From: Nitrososphaeraceae archaeon
Lineage (GTDB): Archaea; Thermoproteota; Nitrososphaeria; Nitrososphaerales; Nitrososphaeraceae
Reading direction: 5' to 3'
Length of the DNA: 8,072 nucleotides
Assembly: GCA_030038695.1 (NCBI GenBank)
Contig: JASHSN010000244.1
Coordinates: 1-8,072 of the forward strand
Made by a program: the position numbers and the translations under genes. A model generated the notes under the pieces. That model was not told the DNA's origin, did not search any database, and saw only the letters and a program-made list of their open reading frames with translations. Shown here in pieces: positions 1-7,076 of the stretch (the stretch's first letter is position 1; the number at the start of each line of letters is the position of its first letter).

Positions 1-24
1 GGAACTCTGCTGGTTCAATCATAC

Positions 25-68
25 TAATAGGTCTCATGCTCTTATTTTAGCTGCACAATAATAGGTCT
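25..68. repeat. Two direct copies of a 10-mer, 34 bp apart
   Basis: TAATAGGTCT occurs at 25-34 and again at 59-68. The start-to-start distance of 34 bp is a little over three helical turns, so the two copies would lie on roughly the same face of the DNA. Part of the motif (TACTAATAGG, 22-31) recurs at 7540-7549 near sufB. They could be paired protein-binding sites, or chance in AT-rich DNA. Confidence 0.4.
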
Positions 69-125
69 TTAACAGATCACAAAATACCCACGTCAACATA
101 GTCTCAATCCATAATCCTCTAACCA

Positions 126-142
126 ATTTTGCAAAGCAAAAT
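126..142. repeat. Perfect 7-bp inverted repeat (possible operator)
   Basis: ATTTTGC-AAA-GCAAAAT: seven perfectly paired bases around a 3-nt centre. It lies about 134 nt ahead of the first gene's start codon and upstream of all candidate TATA boxes. It could be a binding site for a dimeric regulator. A terminator for a transcript arriving from the left is less likely because no T-tract follows. Function is inferred from symmetry and position only. Confidence 0.45.
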
Positions 143-275
143 GTACACTAGTGAGAACTTCATAGCTAAAAAAAAGTAGGTAGTTGACTTCTATCTATAA
201 GAACGCTTGTGGATGCAACAGTTAAATTAAGAAACACGGAAATTTTTTGTATCACTGTCTGGTGTGTGCGTGTAA

Positions 276-941
276 TTGATAGTTGATTTAAATCTTAATC
301 GCAAACATGTAATAGTGCTTGGCGGAGGGAATGAGGGCCGTAGGAAAGTTCGTGGCCTGTTAGATCAGAATTGTAAAATCACGGTTCTGAGTGATCGTTT
401 AAATCATTATTTCCTTCAACTCAAAGAGCAAGGACAGATTGAAATTGTAAAAACAAAGATAAGAGACGCGAGTGTACTAGAGAACTACAGTGATCTGTTC
501 CTAGTGCTTGCTGCCACGAATGACAAGGTGTTAAACCGGATGATTGTTGAGAAAGCACGTTCCATGTGTCTATTTGCATATGCTGTAGATGACCCCACAA
601 TTAGTGACTTTTCATATGCCTCAATTATAAATATCGAGGGTGTGATGCAAGTTGCAATATCTACATTAGGCAAGAGTCCCATAATGTCACGGAGGGTGAG
701 AATTAAAGCGGAAAGAGTGCTTCGAAGGGTCATAAAAAAAACCGATATTGAAAATGCTAAATTACAGGAATTCGCGCGTGCCGCTGCAAAATCCAGCTTC
801 AAGACAGTTGAACAAAGGAAAGAATTTCTCTATTCTTTAATGAAAAATAGTCGCATTCAGAACCTTATTAAGGAAGATAAGACAGACGAAGCTAAAAATA
901 CTACATTAGAACTATTGCGTGAGTGGGGAGAGAAAGAATAA
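276..941 (+). CDS. Precorrin-2 dehydrogenase (Met8/CysG N-terminal type)
   Basis: NAD-dependent dehydrogenase that oxidises precorrin-2 to sirohydrochlorin in the cytoplasm; some relatives (yeast Met8) also insert iron, which cannot be judged here. The 221-residue protein opens with a Rossmann fold (VIVLGGGNEG near residues 12-21, then KVRGLL). LVLAATND follows at about 77-83, then AYAVDD at 101-106, whose Asp105 matches the catalytic Asp position of Met8/CysG. The family signature IST.GKSP.MSRRVR is at about 128-142. The length fits a stand-alone enzyme; there is no fused methyltransferase as in CysG, and that activity is supplied by cobA at 5499. The start is TTG: an in-frame TAA at 273-275 directly precedes it, and later starts would cut into the first beta strand. 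First gene of the operon, 3 nt before hemA. No clear Shine-Dalgarno is seen. Confidence 0.88.
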   Translation: MIVDLNLNRKHVIVLGGGNEGRRKVRGLLDQNCKITVLSDRLNHYFLQLKEQGQIEIVKTKIRDASVLENYSDLFLVLAATNDKVLNRMIVEKARSMCLFAYAVDDPTISDFSYASIINIEGVMQVAISTLGKSPIMSRRVRIKAERVLRRVIKKTDIENAKLQEFARAAAKSSFKTVEQRKEFLYSLMKNSRIQNLIKEDKTDEAKNTTLELLREWGEKE

Positions 942-944
942 CAG

Positions 945-2231
945 ATGAGAACATCGACACTTTCACAACCTTTGCAAGTAATTAATGCACGGATTACATA
1001 TCGCAACGCTCCGATCCATCTTCTTGAACGATTTGCATTCCTTGATTCGAATGCAGCGCACAGAAAATTGATAGAAATAGCTGAATTAGAAGAGTGCATC
1101 ATTATACAGACTTGCAACAGGGTTGAGATTTTTGCAGCTAGCAAAAATCCCGACTCACGAAGATTGTTGGAAGGTTGGGCTAATGCGGCAGGGTTATCTT
1201 ATATCGAGGTTGCAGACAATGTTGAAATTTGTACTGGTAAGGATGTAATATTACACCTCTTAAAATTGTCTTCAGGATTGGATTCGTTGGTGATTGGCGA
1301 AGATCAGGTATTAGGACAAGTAAAACGTTCATTCGAGTTTTCTCGCAGCAACGGATACAGTGGCTCTCTTCTATCAGTTATCTTCGATCGGGCCATTAAG
1401 ATTGGTGGCAAAGTCAGAACTATTACTGGATTGAATAAGGGCAGCGTTTCGATAGGCTCGATGGCAGTAAAGCTGGCAGAAGAACACTTTGACAAATTGA
1501 GCAATAAACGCGTGTTGCTGATCGGTTCTGGGGAAGGAGCTAGCCTAGTCGCAAAATCATTGAAACAAAGACAAGCTAGTTTTATGATCACTAGTAGGAC
1601 ATTTGATAGAGCCAAATCCTTTGCAGAAAGAGTTGGAGGTAATCCAGTTCCATTTGACTCTGCCGTGCAAATGTTCCAGGAGGTTGATTTAATCTTTATG
1701 TCTACTACTGCGCCATATTACTTAATCACATATGATAGAATTGAGAAGGCAATGGCCAACAGAGACAAGTGGCTGCTAGTCTTTGACCTTTCAAATCCAC
1801 GAACCGTTGAAACAAAAATCTCAACCATAAAGAAGGTCAAACTATTCAACATGGATCAGATTTCAGAAAAAGTTGAAAGGAATATCCGATCACGCAAAAA
1901 TGAAATCGAGTCTGCAGAGAGAATAATAGACGCAGAGATGAAAATGGTCGATACAATATTGAAGAGAAAGGAAGCTGAACCTATTGTCATTTCTATATTT
2001 AAGGATGTTGATGGGATTAGAGAACGAGAACTAAAGAAGGCGATTTCTATGCTTGGAACTAAGATAGGGCCTGAGGAACGTAGGATTTTAGAACAATTCT
2101 CATACGCAATGGTAGAGGCCATCATGTCCACACCGATGAACAGACTCAGAAAGGAAATAGAGACAGAGAGTAAAAAAGAAGACGTGATGAGAATTGCAGC
2201 TAGGTTGTTTAACTATCATGAAGATAGGTAG
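945..2231 (+). CDS. hemA: Glutamyl-tRNA reductase
   Basis: Reduces glutamate on charged tRNA-Glu to glutamate-1-semialdehyde with NADPH, the committed step of C5-pathway tetrapyrrole synthesis. It has 428 residues, the usual family length. The catalytic domain carries IIIQTCNRVEIFA with nucleophilic Cys57, and HLLKLSSGLDSLVIGEDQ with conserved His104 and the GED.QVLGQVK block. FDRAIKIGGKVRTITG and GSVSIGSMAV follow (about 147-175). The NADPH-binding Rossmann segment is at about 188-205 (RVLLIGSGEGASLVAKSL), then DLSNPRTVE at 281-289. The helical C-terminal dimerisation domain fills residues 310-428. The usual N-terminal HKTAP segment is replaced by TYRNAP. The start is the ATG 3 nt after the upstream stop; a purine-rich GGGGAG at 925-930 is rather distant for a Shine-Dalgarno. 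The 3' end overlaps hemB. Confidence 0.96.
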   Translation: MRTSTLSQPLQVINARITYRNAPIHLLERFAFLDSNAAHRKLIEIAELEECIIIQTCNRVEIFAASKNPDSRRLLEGWANAAGLSYIEVADNVEICTGKDVILHLLKLSSGLDSLVIGEDQVLGQVKRSFEFSRSNGYSGSLLSVIFDRAIKIGGKVRTITGLNKGSVSIGSMAVKLAEEHFDKLSNKRVLLIGSGEGASLVAKSLKQRQASFMITSRTFDRAKSFAERVGGNPVPFDSAVQMFQEVDLIFMSTTAPYYLITYDRIEKAMANRDKWLLVFDLSNPRTVETKISTIKKVKLFNMDQISEKVERNIRSRKNEIESAERIIDAEMKMVDTILKRKEAEPIVISIFKDVDGIRERELKKAISMLGTKIGPEERRILEQFSYAMVEAIMSTPMNRLRKEIETESKKEDVMRIAARLFNYHEDR

Positions 2232-3222
2232 GTCTGAAAGGTCTGCGGGTTATCCTGTTGTTAGGCTGAGGCGGCTGAGAAGAACCCCTGCTATAAGAGA
2301 TCTGCTTCAAGAAACTCATCTGTCAGTCAAGGATTTGATATCCCCAATATTCGTTCAAGAACAATTGACGAAGCGTGAAGCGATTCAATCCATGCCCGGC
2401 ATAGAAAGGATACCTGCTTCTGAAATAATTGATGAGGTACAGGCTCTCTCAGACAATGGCATTCGAAGTATCATACTATTTGGAGTTCCATCCCATAAGG
2501 ATGCCAAAGCCCAGTCAGCATTTTCAGACGATGGGATTGTTCAGCAGTCGATTAGAGAGGTGCGCAAACACTTTGGAGATAAAGTTGCTATTATAACTGA
2601 TGTATGTCTTTGTCAATATACTACACACGGGCATTGCGGCATTGTGGTTAGAGAAAAGGTAGATAACGATGTTAGTCTTAGGACTCTAACGAGAGTTGCG
2701 GCTAGTCATGCAGAGGCTGGGGCAGACATGGTCGCACCGTCAGCTATGATGGACGGACAAGTCAAAGCCATTAGAGAACGTCTAGATGCAAACAGCTTTA
2801 AGGACGTCGCTATAATAGCCTATTCTGCAAAACATGCTTCTCCACTATATAGCCCTTTTAGAGATGTAGCCTGTTCTCAACCTCGGTTTGGCGACAGAAC
2901 GACATATCAAATGTCATATAATAATCCAAGAGAGGCGATGCATGAAATACAAATGGACATTGATGAAGGGGCTGACATTATAATGATTAAGCCAGCCCTA
3001 CCCTATTTGGACCTAATTTATCATGCAAAAGAGAATACCAATTTACCAATTTGTGCGTTCAGCGTTTCCGGAGAATATGCCCTGATAAAAGCAGCTGCTG
3101 ACAATGGGCTGATACATGAAGACTCAGTCGTGACTGAATTTCTGACTTCTATCAAGCGAGCAGGCGCCGATCTTATCATCACGTATTACGCAAAGAAAAT
3201 GGCAGCATTACTGAACGAATGA
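2218..3222 (+). CDS. hemB: Porphobilinogen synthase (5-aminolevulinate dehydratase)
   Basis: Condenses two 5-aminolevulinate molecules to porphobilinogen. Both Schiff-base lysines are present: Lys205 in YSAKHASPLYSPFRD and Lys258 in MIKPALPYLD. The zinc-type metal site is intact: DVCLCQYTTHGHCG supplies Cys130, Cys132 and Cys140, so this is a Zn-dependent enzyme and not the Asp-rich Mg type. RFGDRTTYQM forms the active-site lid region and SGEYALIKAAA the substrate-binding segment. I chose ATG 2218, which gives 334 residues and places RLRRLRRTPAIRD near the N-terminus as in the family. An upstream in-frame TTG (2194) would add eight unsupported residues inside hemA. The 14-nt overlap with hemA (2218-2231) suggests coupled translation. 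Confidence 0.96.
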   Translation: MKIGRSERSAGYPVVRLRRLRRTPAIRDLLQETHLSVKDLISPIFVQEQLTKREAIQSMPGIERIPASEIIDEVQALSDNGIRSIILFGVPSHKDAKAQSAFSDDGIVQQSIREVRKHFGDKVAIITDVCLCQYTTHGHCGIVVREKVDNDVSLRTLTRVAASHAEAGADMVAPSAMMDGQVKAIRERLDANSFKDVAIIAYSAKHASPLYSPFRDVACSQPRFGDRTTYQMSYNNPREAMHEIQMDIDEGADIIMIKPALPYLDLIYHAKENTNLPICAFSVSGEYALIKAAADNGLIHEDSVVTEFLTSIKRAGADLIITYYAKKMAALLNE

Positions 3223-3247
3223 ATGAATCGAACGCATATTGCGATAC

Positions 3248-3260
3248 AATTATAATATTT
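3248..3260 (+). promoter_or_regulatory. Possible internal TATA box before hemL
   Basis: AATTATAATATTT lies in the 58-nt hemB-hemL spacer (3223-3280), the only sizeable gap in the operon. Its centre is about 27 nt before the hemL ATG at 3281, the spacing expected for an archaeal TATA box driving a leaderless transcript. No Shine-Dalgarno precedes hemL, which fits. TATA-like strings are common in DNA this AT-rich, so this remains an inference. Confidence 0.3.
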
Positions 3261-3280
3261 CAAAAAGCAGGACCGAGTAT

Positions 3281-4555
3281 ATGATGCTTGACAACTCAAA
3301 GTCATTATTCGATAGGGCTAAGAAGATTCTCCCCTCAGGTGTCAATAGCCCCGTACGTTACTATTACCCATACCCGTTCTTTGCCGTGTCCGGGAAAGGA
3401 AGTACGATGCTTACAGCAGATCACGATAGATACGTAGATTATTGTATGGGATACGGATCCTTATTACTTGGCCATAGCTATTCGACAGTAAATGAGGCAG
3501 TGAAGTCACAGATCGATCATGGAAGCTTGTTCTGTGTTCCGACCGAGGCTGAAGTCCAATTGGCGGAGCTAATTTCAAAAGCTGTGCCATGTGCAGAAAT
3601 GGTCAGGATCGTAAATAATGGTGTAGAAGCGACTACAAACGCGATCAGGTTAGCCCGAGCATTTACAAAAAAAAAGAAAATCATCAAATTTGATGGATGT
3701 TATCATGGGGCTCATGAATATGTGCTCCCCAACCTAGGTTCAAATGGAGATATCTCGGAAGGGATCTTAAATGAAGTATATTCCCAAACGCTGGTGCTCC
3801 CATACAATGATTCCGAAAAACTAGAGCAAGTTATTAAACAAGATGACGATATTGGATGCGTTATAGTTGAACCGGTTGCTGCAAATATGGGATTGGTGCT
3901 ACCAGAAAAGCAATATCTTAACGAGATTAGAAGAATCACACGACAAAATGATATTGTACTGATTTTTGATGAAGTTGTCACCGGTTTCCGACTTGCTCTT
4001 GGTGGGGCAGGTGAATTCTTCGGAATCAAACCAGATTTGGCAACGTATGCGAAAGCTATGGGTAACGGGTTTTCTATTGCCGCAATCGCAGGCAAGAAAG
4101 AAATAATGGAACAACTTTCTCCGAGCGGCAAGGTGTATCAAGCCAGTACATACGCTGGAAATCCGGCTTGCGTATCAGCCAGCATTGCTACGATCAAAGT
4201 ATTAAATGATGCCAAGAATGACATTTATCCAAGAATTGCAAAAACTTGCGATCGCATCGTATGTGGGATCAGGGATGCGTTAAGGAATTTTAAACTGGAC
4301 TATGTAATAAATAACATTGGTTCGATGTATCAGCTATTCTTTACTGATAAGAACGTGAAGAATGCTGTTACGGCGGGCAAGTCGGATCCAGTGTTGTTTA
4401 GGAAACTTTATGATGAGCTCTTAAAAAGGGGAGTGTTTATACCACCATCTAGGTTAGAAACTTGCTTTGTGTCTTATTCGCACAGTGAAGAGGACTCTGA
4501 TAAAACTGTAGAGTCATACTTTGAGTCGCTTCGAAAGCTGAAGGAGTCATTATGA
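3281..4555 (+). CDS. hemL: Glutamate-1-semialdehyde 2,1-aminomutase
   Basis: PLP enzyme of the class III aminotransferase fold that converts glutamate-1-semialdehyde to 5-aminolevulinate. From ATG 3281 it has 424 residues, matching the family. KKILPSGVNSPVR near the N-terminus is the substrate-binding signature of GSA aminomutases. NNGVEATTNAIRLAR, IIKFDGCYHGAHE, IFDEVVTGFRLALGG (PLP-binding Asp230) and TYAKAMGNG (Schiff-base Lys258) follow in the expected order, then STYAGNP. The usual lysine-loop text (GGGLPVGAYGG) is replaced by GNGFSIAAIAG, and the gate loop after CYHG appears about five residues shorter than in bacterial enzymes. A more general aminotransferase is possible, but the GVNSPVR motif and the position between hemB and hemC argue strongly for HemL. 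An upstream TTG (3239) was rejected; ATG 3284 is an equally possible start. Confidence 0.93.
   Translation: MMLDNSKSLFDRAKKILPSGVNSPVRYYYPYPFFAVSGKGSTMLTADHDRYVDYCMGYGSLLLGHSYSTVNEAVKSQIDHGSLFCVPTEAEVQLAELISKAVPCAEMVRIVNNGVEATTNAIRLARAFTKKKKIIKFDGCYHGAHEYVLPNLGSNGDISEGILNEVYSQTLVLPYNDSEKLEQVIKQDDDIGCVIVEPVAANMGLVLPEKQYLNEIRRITRQNDIVLIFDEVVTGFRLALGGAGEFFGIKPDLATYAKAMGNGFSIAAIAGKKEIMEQLSPSGKVYQASTYAGNPACVSASIATIKVLNDAKNDIYPRIAKTCDRIVCGIRDALRNFKLDYVINNIGSMYQLFFTDKNVKNAVTAGKSDPVLFRKLYDELLKRGVFIPPSRLETCFVSYSHSEEDSDKTVESYFESLRKLKESL
4541..4546 (+). promoter_or_regulatory. Shine-Dalgarno site for hemC
   Basis: AAGGAG lies inside the last codons of hemL, five bases before the hemC ATG at 4552. It is the clearest ribosome-binding site in the window and fixes the hemC start at the ATGA overlap. 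Most other genes here lack one. Confidence 0.7.
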
Positions 4556-5502
4556 AATATAAGGTGGGAACTAGAGGAAGTCGACTAGCTATTGCTCAGA
4601 CGGAAATTGTGCTCTCTTTATTAAGGAAAAAAACTTCAATTAACTTCGAAGTCGTTACCATTAACACAACTGGTGATTTAGATAGAAGACCAATATTTAC
4701 AATTGACGAAAAAGGAGTTTTTGAAAAGGAGATAAATCAAGCCGTTATCTCAGGACAAGTTGATTTTGCAGTTCACAGTTTGAAAGATATTCCATCTGAT
4801 CTATCAGATAAATTGATTGTAGCAAGTATTCCAAAGCGTGCTAGCCCTAATGATGTTCTCGTTAGTAAAGAGAAGTTGAAATTGGAAGAATTGCCCGCCA
4901 GTGCAATAGTTGGCACAAGTAGCCTAAGGCGGGCCATCCAAATATTTAGGTTAAGGCCTGATTTACATGTTAAGCCTGTTCGAGGGAATGTAGAGACCAG
5001 GGTAACGAGATCAGGCGTTGGGGAGTATGATGCTGTGATACTCGCAGAAGCGGGCCTGTTGAGACTAGGAATGAAAGACGTTATTGCTGAGAGGTTCAAC
5101 CTCAAGGATTTCGTCCCTGCTCCTGGTCAAGGTGCAATTGCAATCGTATGTAGGAGGCAGAGTGCAGAGCTTATCGAACTGTTAAAGACTGCAGAGGATG
5201 CTGAATCCAAGATCGAAACAGATGCTGAACGAGCGCTGGTATCAAAATTAGAGGCAGGATGCAGGTTTCCTGTGGGGGCCGTCGCCGTCAGCAAGCCATC
5301 GCAAAGAACGTTCACATTATATGCTAGCATATTTTCCCCTGATGGTAGAAAAAATATTAAGTTGAAGAAGAGTGGCAGCGTTAGACATCCAGCTCAGGTA
5401 GGAATTGAATTAGCAGATTTGCTTCTTAAAGAAGGGGCTAAAGAGTTAGCTGCAGGCTGGCGCGATGCAGTAGAAGAGTGGAACAAGAAACTATCAAGAT
5501 GA
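4552..5502 (+). CDS. hemC: Hydroxymethylbilane synthase (porphobilinogen deaminase)
   Basis: Polymerises four porphobilinogens into hydroxymethylbilane on a covalently bound dipyrromethane cofactor. All three domains are present in 316 residues. Domain 1 opens with VGTRGSRLAIAQTE and contains DEKGVFEKEI and FAVHSLKDIPSDL, whose Asp79 matches the catalytic Asp. Domain 2 has GTSSLRRAIQ and RGNVETR (about 121-150), the arginines that hold the cofactor's acidic side chains, then AVILAEAGLLRLGM and PAPGQGAIAI. Domain 3 carries KLEAGCRFPVGA, where Cys237 is the cofactor attachment site. The start ATG shares four bases with the hemL stop (ATGA) behind a good Shine-Dalgarno, so translation is probably coupled. 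It ends in a second ATGA overlap with cobA. Nothing is missing or truncated. Confidence 0.96.
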   Translation: MKYKVGTRGSRLAIAQTEIVLSLLRKKTSINFEVVTINTTGDLDRRPIFTIDEKGVFEKEINQAVISGQVDFAVHSLKDIPSDLSDKLIVASIPKRASPNDVLVSKEKLKLEELPASAIVGTSSLRRAIQIFRLRPDLHVKPVRGNVETRVTRSGVGEYDAVILAEAGLLRLGMKDVIAERFNLKDFVPAPGQGAIAIVCRRQSAELIELLKTAEDAESKIETDAERALVSKLEAGCRFPVGAVAVSKPSQRTFTLYASIFSPDGRKNIKLKKSGSVRHPAQVGIELADLLLKEGAKELAAGWRDAVEEWNKKLSR

Positions 5503-6245
5503 GTAAAGTGTTCATATGCGGTGCTGGACCAGGTGATCCTGGATTAATTACAGTCAAAGCAATGAAACTCATCAAAAATTGCGATGTAGTATTTTACGAT
5601 AGGCTCGTGAGTAAAGAAATTATCGATCAAATTCCATCGAATTCAGAGAGAATTTTTGTAGGCAGATCGGTAGGTGACGCAGCAACACATCAAGACCATA
5701 CCAACGAAATGATGGTCGCACATGCCAATAAAGGAAAGAGAGTTCTGAGATTAAAGGGTGGCGATCCTTTTATCTTTGGCAGGGGAGCAGAGGAAGCAGA
5801 ATATCTAATCAAACATAATGTAAAATTCGAGATAATTCCAGGAATAACTTCAGCCATCGGATCCGCTGCATATGCAGGTATTCCATTGACTCACCGCCGT
5901 GTCTCTTCGTCAGTAGCGATAGTTACTGGACACGAAGACCCATTAAAAAAAGGGCCAAGCGTTCACTGGAGCAAATTAGGCGTCGCAGTAGATACTCTCG
6001 TTATACTCATGGGTATCGAACACTTATCGCAAATCAGATCTATTCTGCTAAATTCAGGAATGAAGAAAAGTACAGAGGTGGCTATTATAGAAAATGGAAC
6101 TACTAAAAAGCAGAGAGAAATAGTAGGAAATCTGGGCAATATCATAAGGAAAGCTCGCAGCGCGAAAATTGAACCACCAGCAATTATTATTATCGGAAAG
6201 GTTGTTTCGTTGCAAAAAAAACTTGCTTGGTTTAACAGGACATAG
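5499..6245 (+). CDS. cobA: Uroporphyrinogen-III C-methyltransferase (SUMT)
   Basis: Transfers methyl groups from S-adenosylmethionine to C2 and C7 of uroporphyrinogen III, giving precorrin-2. The 248-residue protein shows the tetrapyrrole-methylase fold in order: FICGAGPGDPGLIT at about 4-17, VVFYDRLVS at 30-38, and RLKGGDPFIFGRGAEEAE at 84-101, one of the two SUMT signatures. PGITSAIGSAAYAGIPLTHR is the other, at 114-133. VILMGIEHL, ENGTTKKQREIVG and PPAIIIIGKVV follow. I chose ATG 5499, which forms an ATGA overlap with the hemC stop and puts the glycine loop at the usual distance from the N-terminus; an in-frame GTG at 5478 would add seven residues inside hemC. It is not fused to HemD or to the dehydrogenase. 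The neighbours supply its substrate (HemD) and use its product (the gene at 276). Confidence 0.95.
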   Translation: MSKVFICGAGPGDPGLITVKAMKLIKNCDVVFYDRLVSKEIIDQIPSNSERIFVGRSVGDAATHQDHTNEMMVAHANKGKRVLRLKGGDPFIFGRGAEEAEYLIKHNVKFEIIPGITSAIGSAAYAGIPLTHRRVSSSVAIVTGHEDPLKKGPSVHWSKLGVAVDTLVILMGIEHLSQIRSILLNSGMKKSTEVAIIENGTTKKQREIVGNLGNIIRKARSAKIEPPAIIIIGKVVSLQKKLAWFNRT

Positions 6246-6252
6246 ATATCCT

Positions 6253-7056
6253 ATGCCATTACCTTTGGATGGTAAAATACTGGCAATAACAAGAAACGAG
6301 CTCGAGGCTAGGGAGTTTTCTGAACTCGTCGCAGCCGAAGGCGGCACGACCATTGCGCTAAGGGCAATTGAAATAATACCGAAAGATCCGTCAGTAGTCG
6401 ATGAATTTATCGATACTGCACGAACAAATCAAAATGATTACTTTGCGTTTTTGAGCCCTCAGGCCGTTGATATATTGTTTGATCACGCACATAGAATTTA
6501 CAAAGCTCGCGAACTTGCCTCCGTGTTGAATTCTGGAATTGTTGTAGCAATTGGGCCGAAGACTAAACAAAGATTAGTAAATCATGAGATAGATGTAAAA
6601 ATACTCCCAGAAGTGTATTCGTCAGTTGGATTAGTGGAACTGTTCTCAATGATGAAGTCAAGTGGGAAGAAGATCATTATCCCTAGAAGCGAAGCGTCAG
6701 ATGAATTTGTTCAAAATGCTTTGACTGCTTTAAACATGGTAGTATATACAATTTTTCTTTATACCATCCGTACCGCTGACATCACTCCCACATGGAAGGA
6801 TTTTGTTTTACTTTTGGAACAAAAAAGGGTAGATGCAATTGTATTTACGAGCGCGTCCAATGTTAGATCCTTCTTTGAGATCACTCAGAAAATGTCGCAT
6901 AATATTTCATCTTTACTGAAAGACGTGAATGCAGTTATAGCCATTGGTCCCATGACTAACGGAGAGTTGAAGAAGAGAAACGTTCAATCGTGTGAGTCAC
7001 CTGAACATACTATAAAGGGTACAGTGGAGACTGCAAAGATTATCTTGGGAAAGTAG
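6253..7056 (+). CDS. hemD: Uroporphyrinogen-III synthase
   Basis: Cyclises hydroxymethylbilane to uroporphyrinogen III with inversion of ring D. The family is poorly conserved, but the two-domain pattern is clear in 267 residues: LDGKILAITRNELEAREF near the start, FAFLSPQAVDILF at about 65-77, VVAIGPKT at 97-104 followed by LPEVYSSVGLVELF. IIIPRSEASDEF is at about 141-152, DAIVFTSASNVRSFFE at 194-209, and VIAIGPMT with EHTIKGTVE close to the C-terminus. Start ATG 6253 is 7 nt after the cobA stop. An upstream in-frame TTG at 6169 would add 28 residues overlapping cobA in another frame and does not fit the family N-terminus. AGGA at 6237-6240 is a distant possible Shine-Dalgarno. Last gene of the operon. 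Confidence 0.92.
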   Translation: MPLPLDGKILAITRNELEAREFSELVAAEGGTTIALRAIEIIPKDPSVVDEFIDTARTNQNDYFAFLSPQAVDILFDHAHRIYKARELASVLNSGIVVAIGPKTKQRLVNHEIDVKILPEVYSSVGLVELFSMMKSSGKKIIIPRSEASDEFVQNALTALNMVVYTIFLYTIRTADITPTWKDFVLLLEQKRVDAIVFTSASNVRSFFEITQKMSHNISSLLKDVNAVIAIGPMTNGELKKRNVQSCESPEHTIKGTVETAKIILGK

Positions 7057-7076
7057 GAACATAACTGTCTTTTAAA

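Larger units (their letters stand above)
1..275. other. Non-coding leader region upstream of the tetrapyrrole cluster
   Basis: No supportable gene lies here: all three forward frames close by position 61, and what remains is AT-rich. It holds a repeated 10-mer (25-34 and 59-68), a perfect 7-bp inverted repeat (126-142) and an A-run near 168-176. Candidate TATA-like stretches for the cluster promoter are around 193-200 (ctataa) and 221-230 (gttaaattaa). Neither is a strong match, so no promoter is placed with confidence. The cluster's main promoter and any regulator binding sites should lie in this segment, because the first gene starts at 276 and nothing upstream is co-directional. Confidence 0.6.

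Noticed and set aside
8..34. tRNA 3' end suggested by GGTTCAATC.
   Set aside because: The flanking bases do not form a T-arm stem and no acceptor or anticodon arm is present.
1..61. Possible edge fragments: a forward frame ending at 48-50 with a hydrophobic tail (ends GLMLLF), another ending at 59-61, and a minus-strand start at 37 (MRPISMIEPAEF) running off the left edge.
   Set aside because: Each has fewer than 21 codons inside the window, they contradict one another, and none has a ribosome site or a recognisable family. More sequence to the left is needed to choose.
485..1615. Minus-strand open frames across the dehydrogenase and hemA (and similar ones across hemL, hemC and cobA).
   Set aside because: They are antisense shadows of well-supported genes, with no family features of their own.
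2194..2217. Longer hemB from TTG 2194.
   Set aside because: It adds eight residues with no family counterpart and lies inside hemA; ATG 2218 fits the usual N-terminus.
3239..3280. Longer hemL from TTG 3239.
   Set aside because: The extra residues do not resemble the family and would run through the probable TATA box; ATG 3281 matches the known start.
5478..5498. Longer cobA from GTG 5478.
   Set aside because: The ATGA overlap start at 5499 gives the normal distance to the GAGPGDPG loop.
6169..6252. Longer hemD from TTG 6169.
   Set aside because: It would overlap cobA by 77 bases and add 28 residues unlike HemD N-termini.
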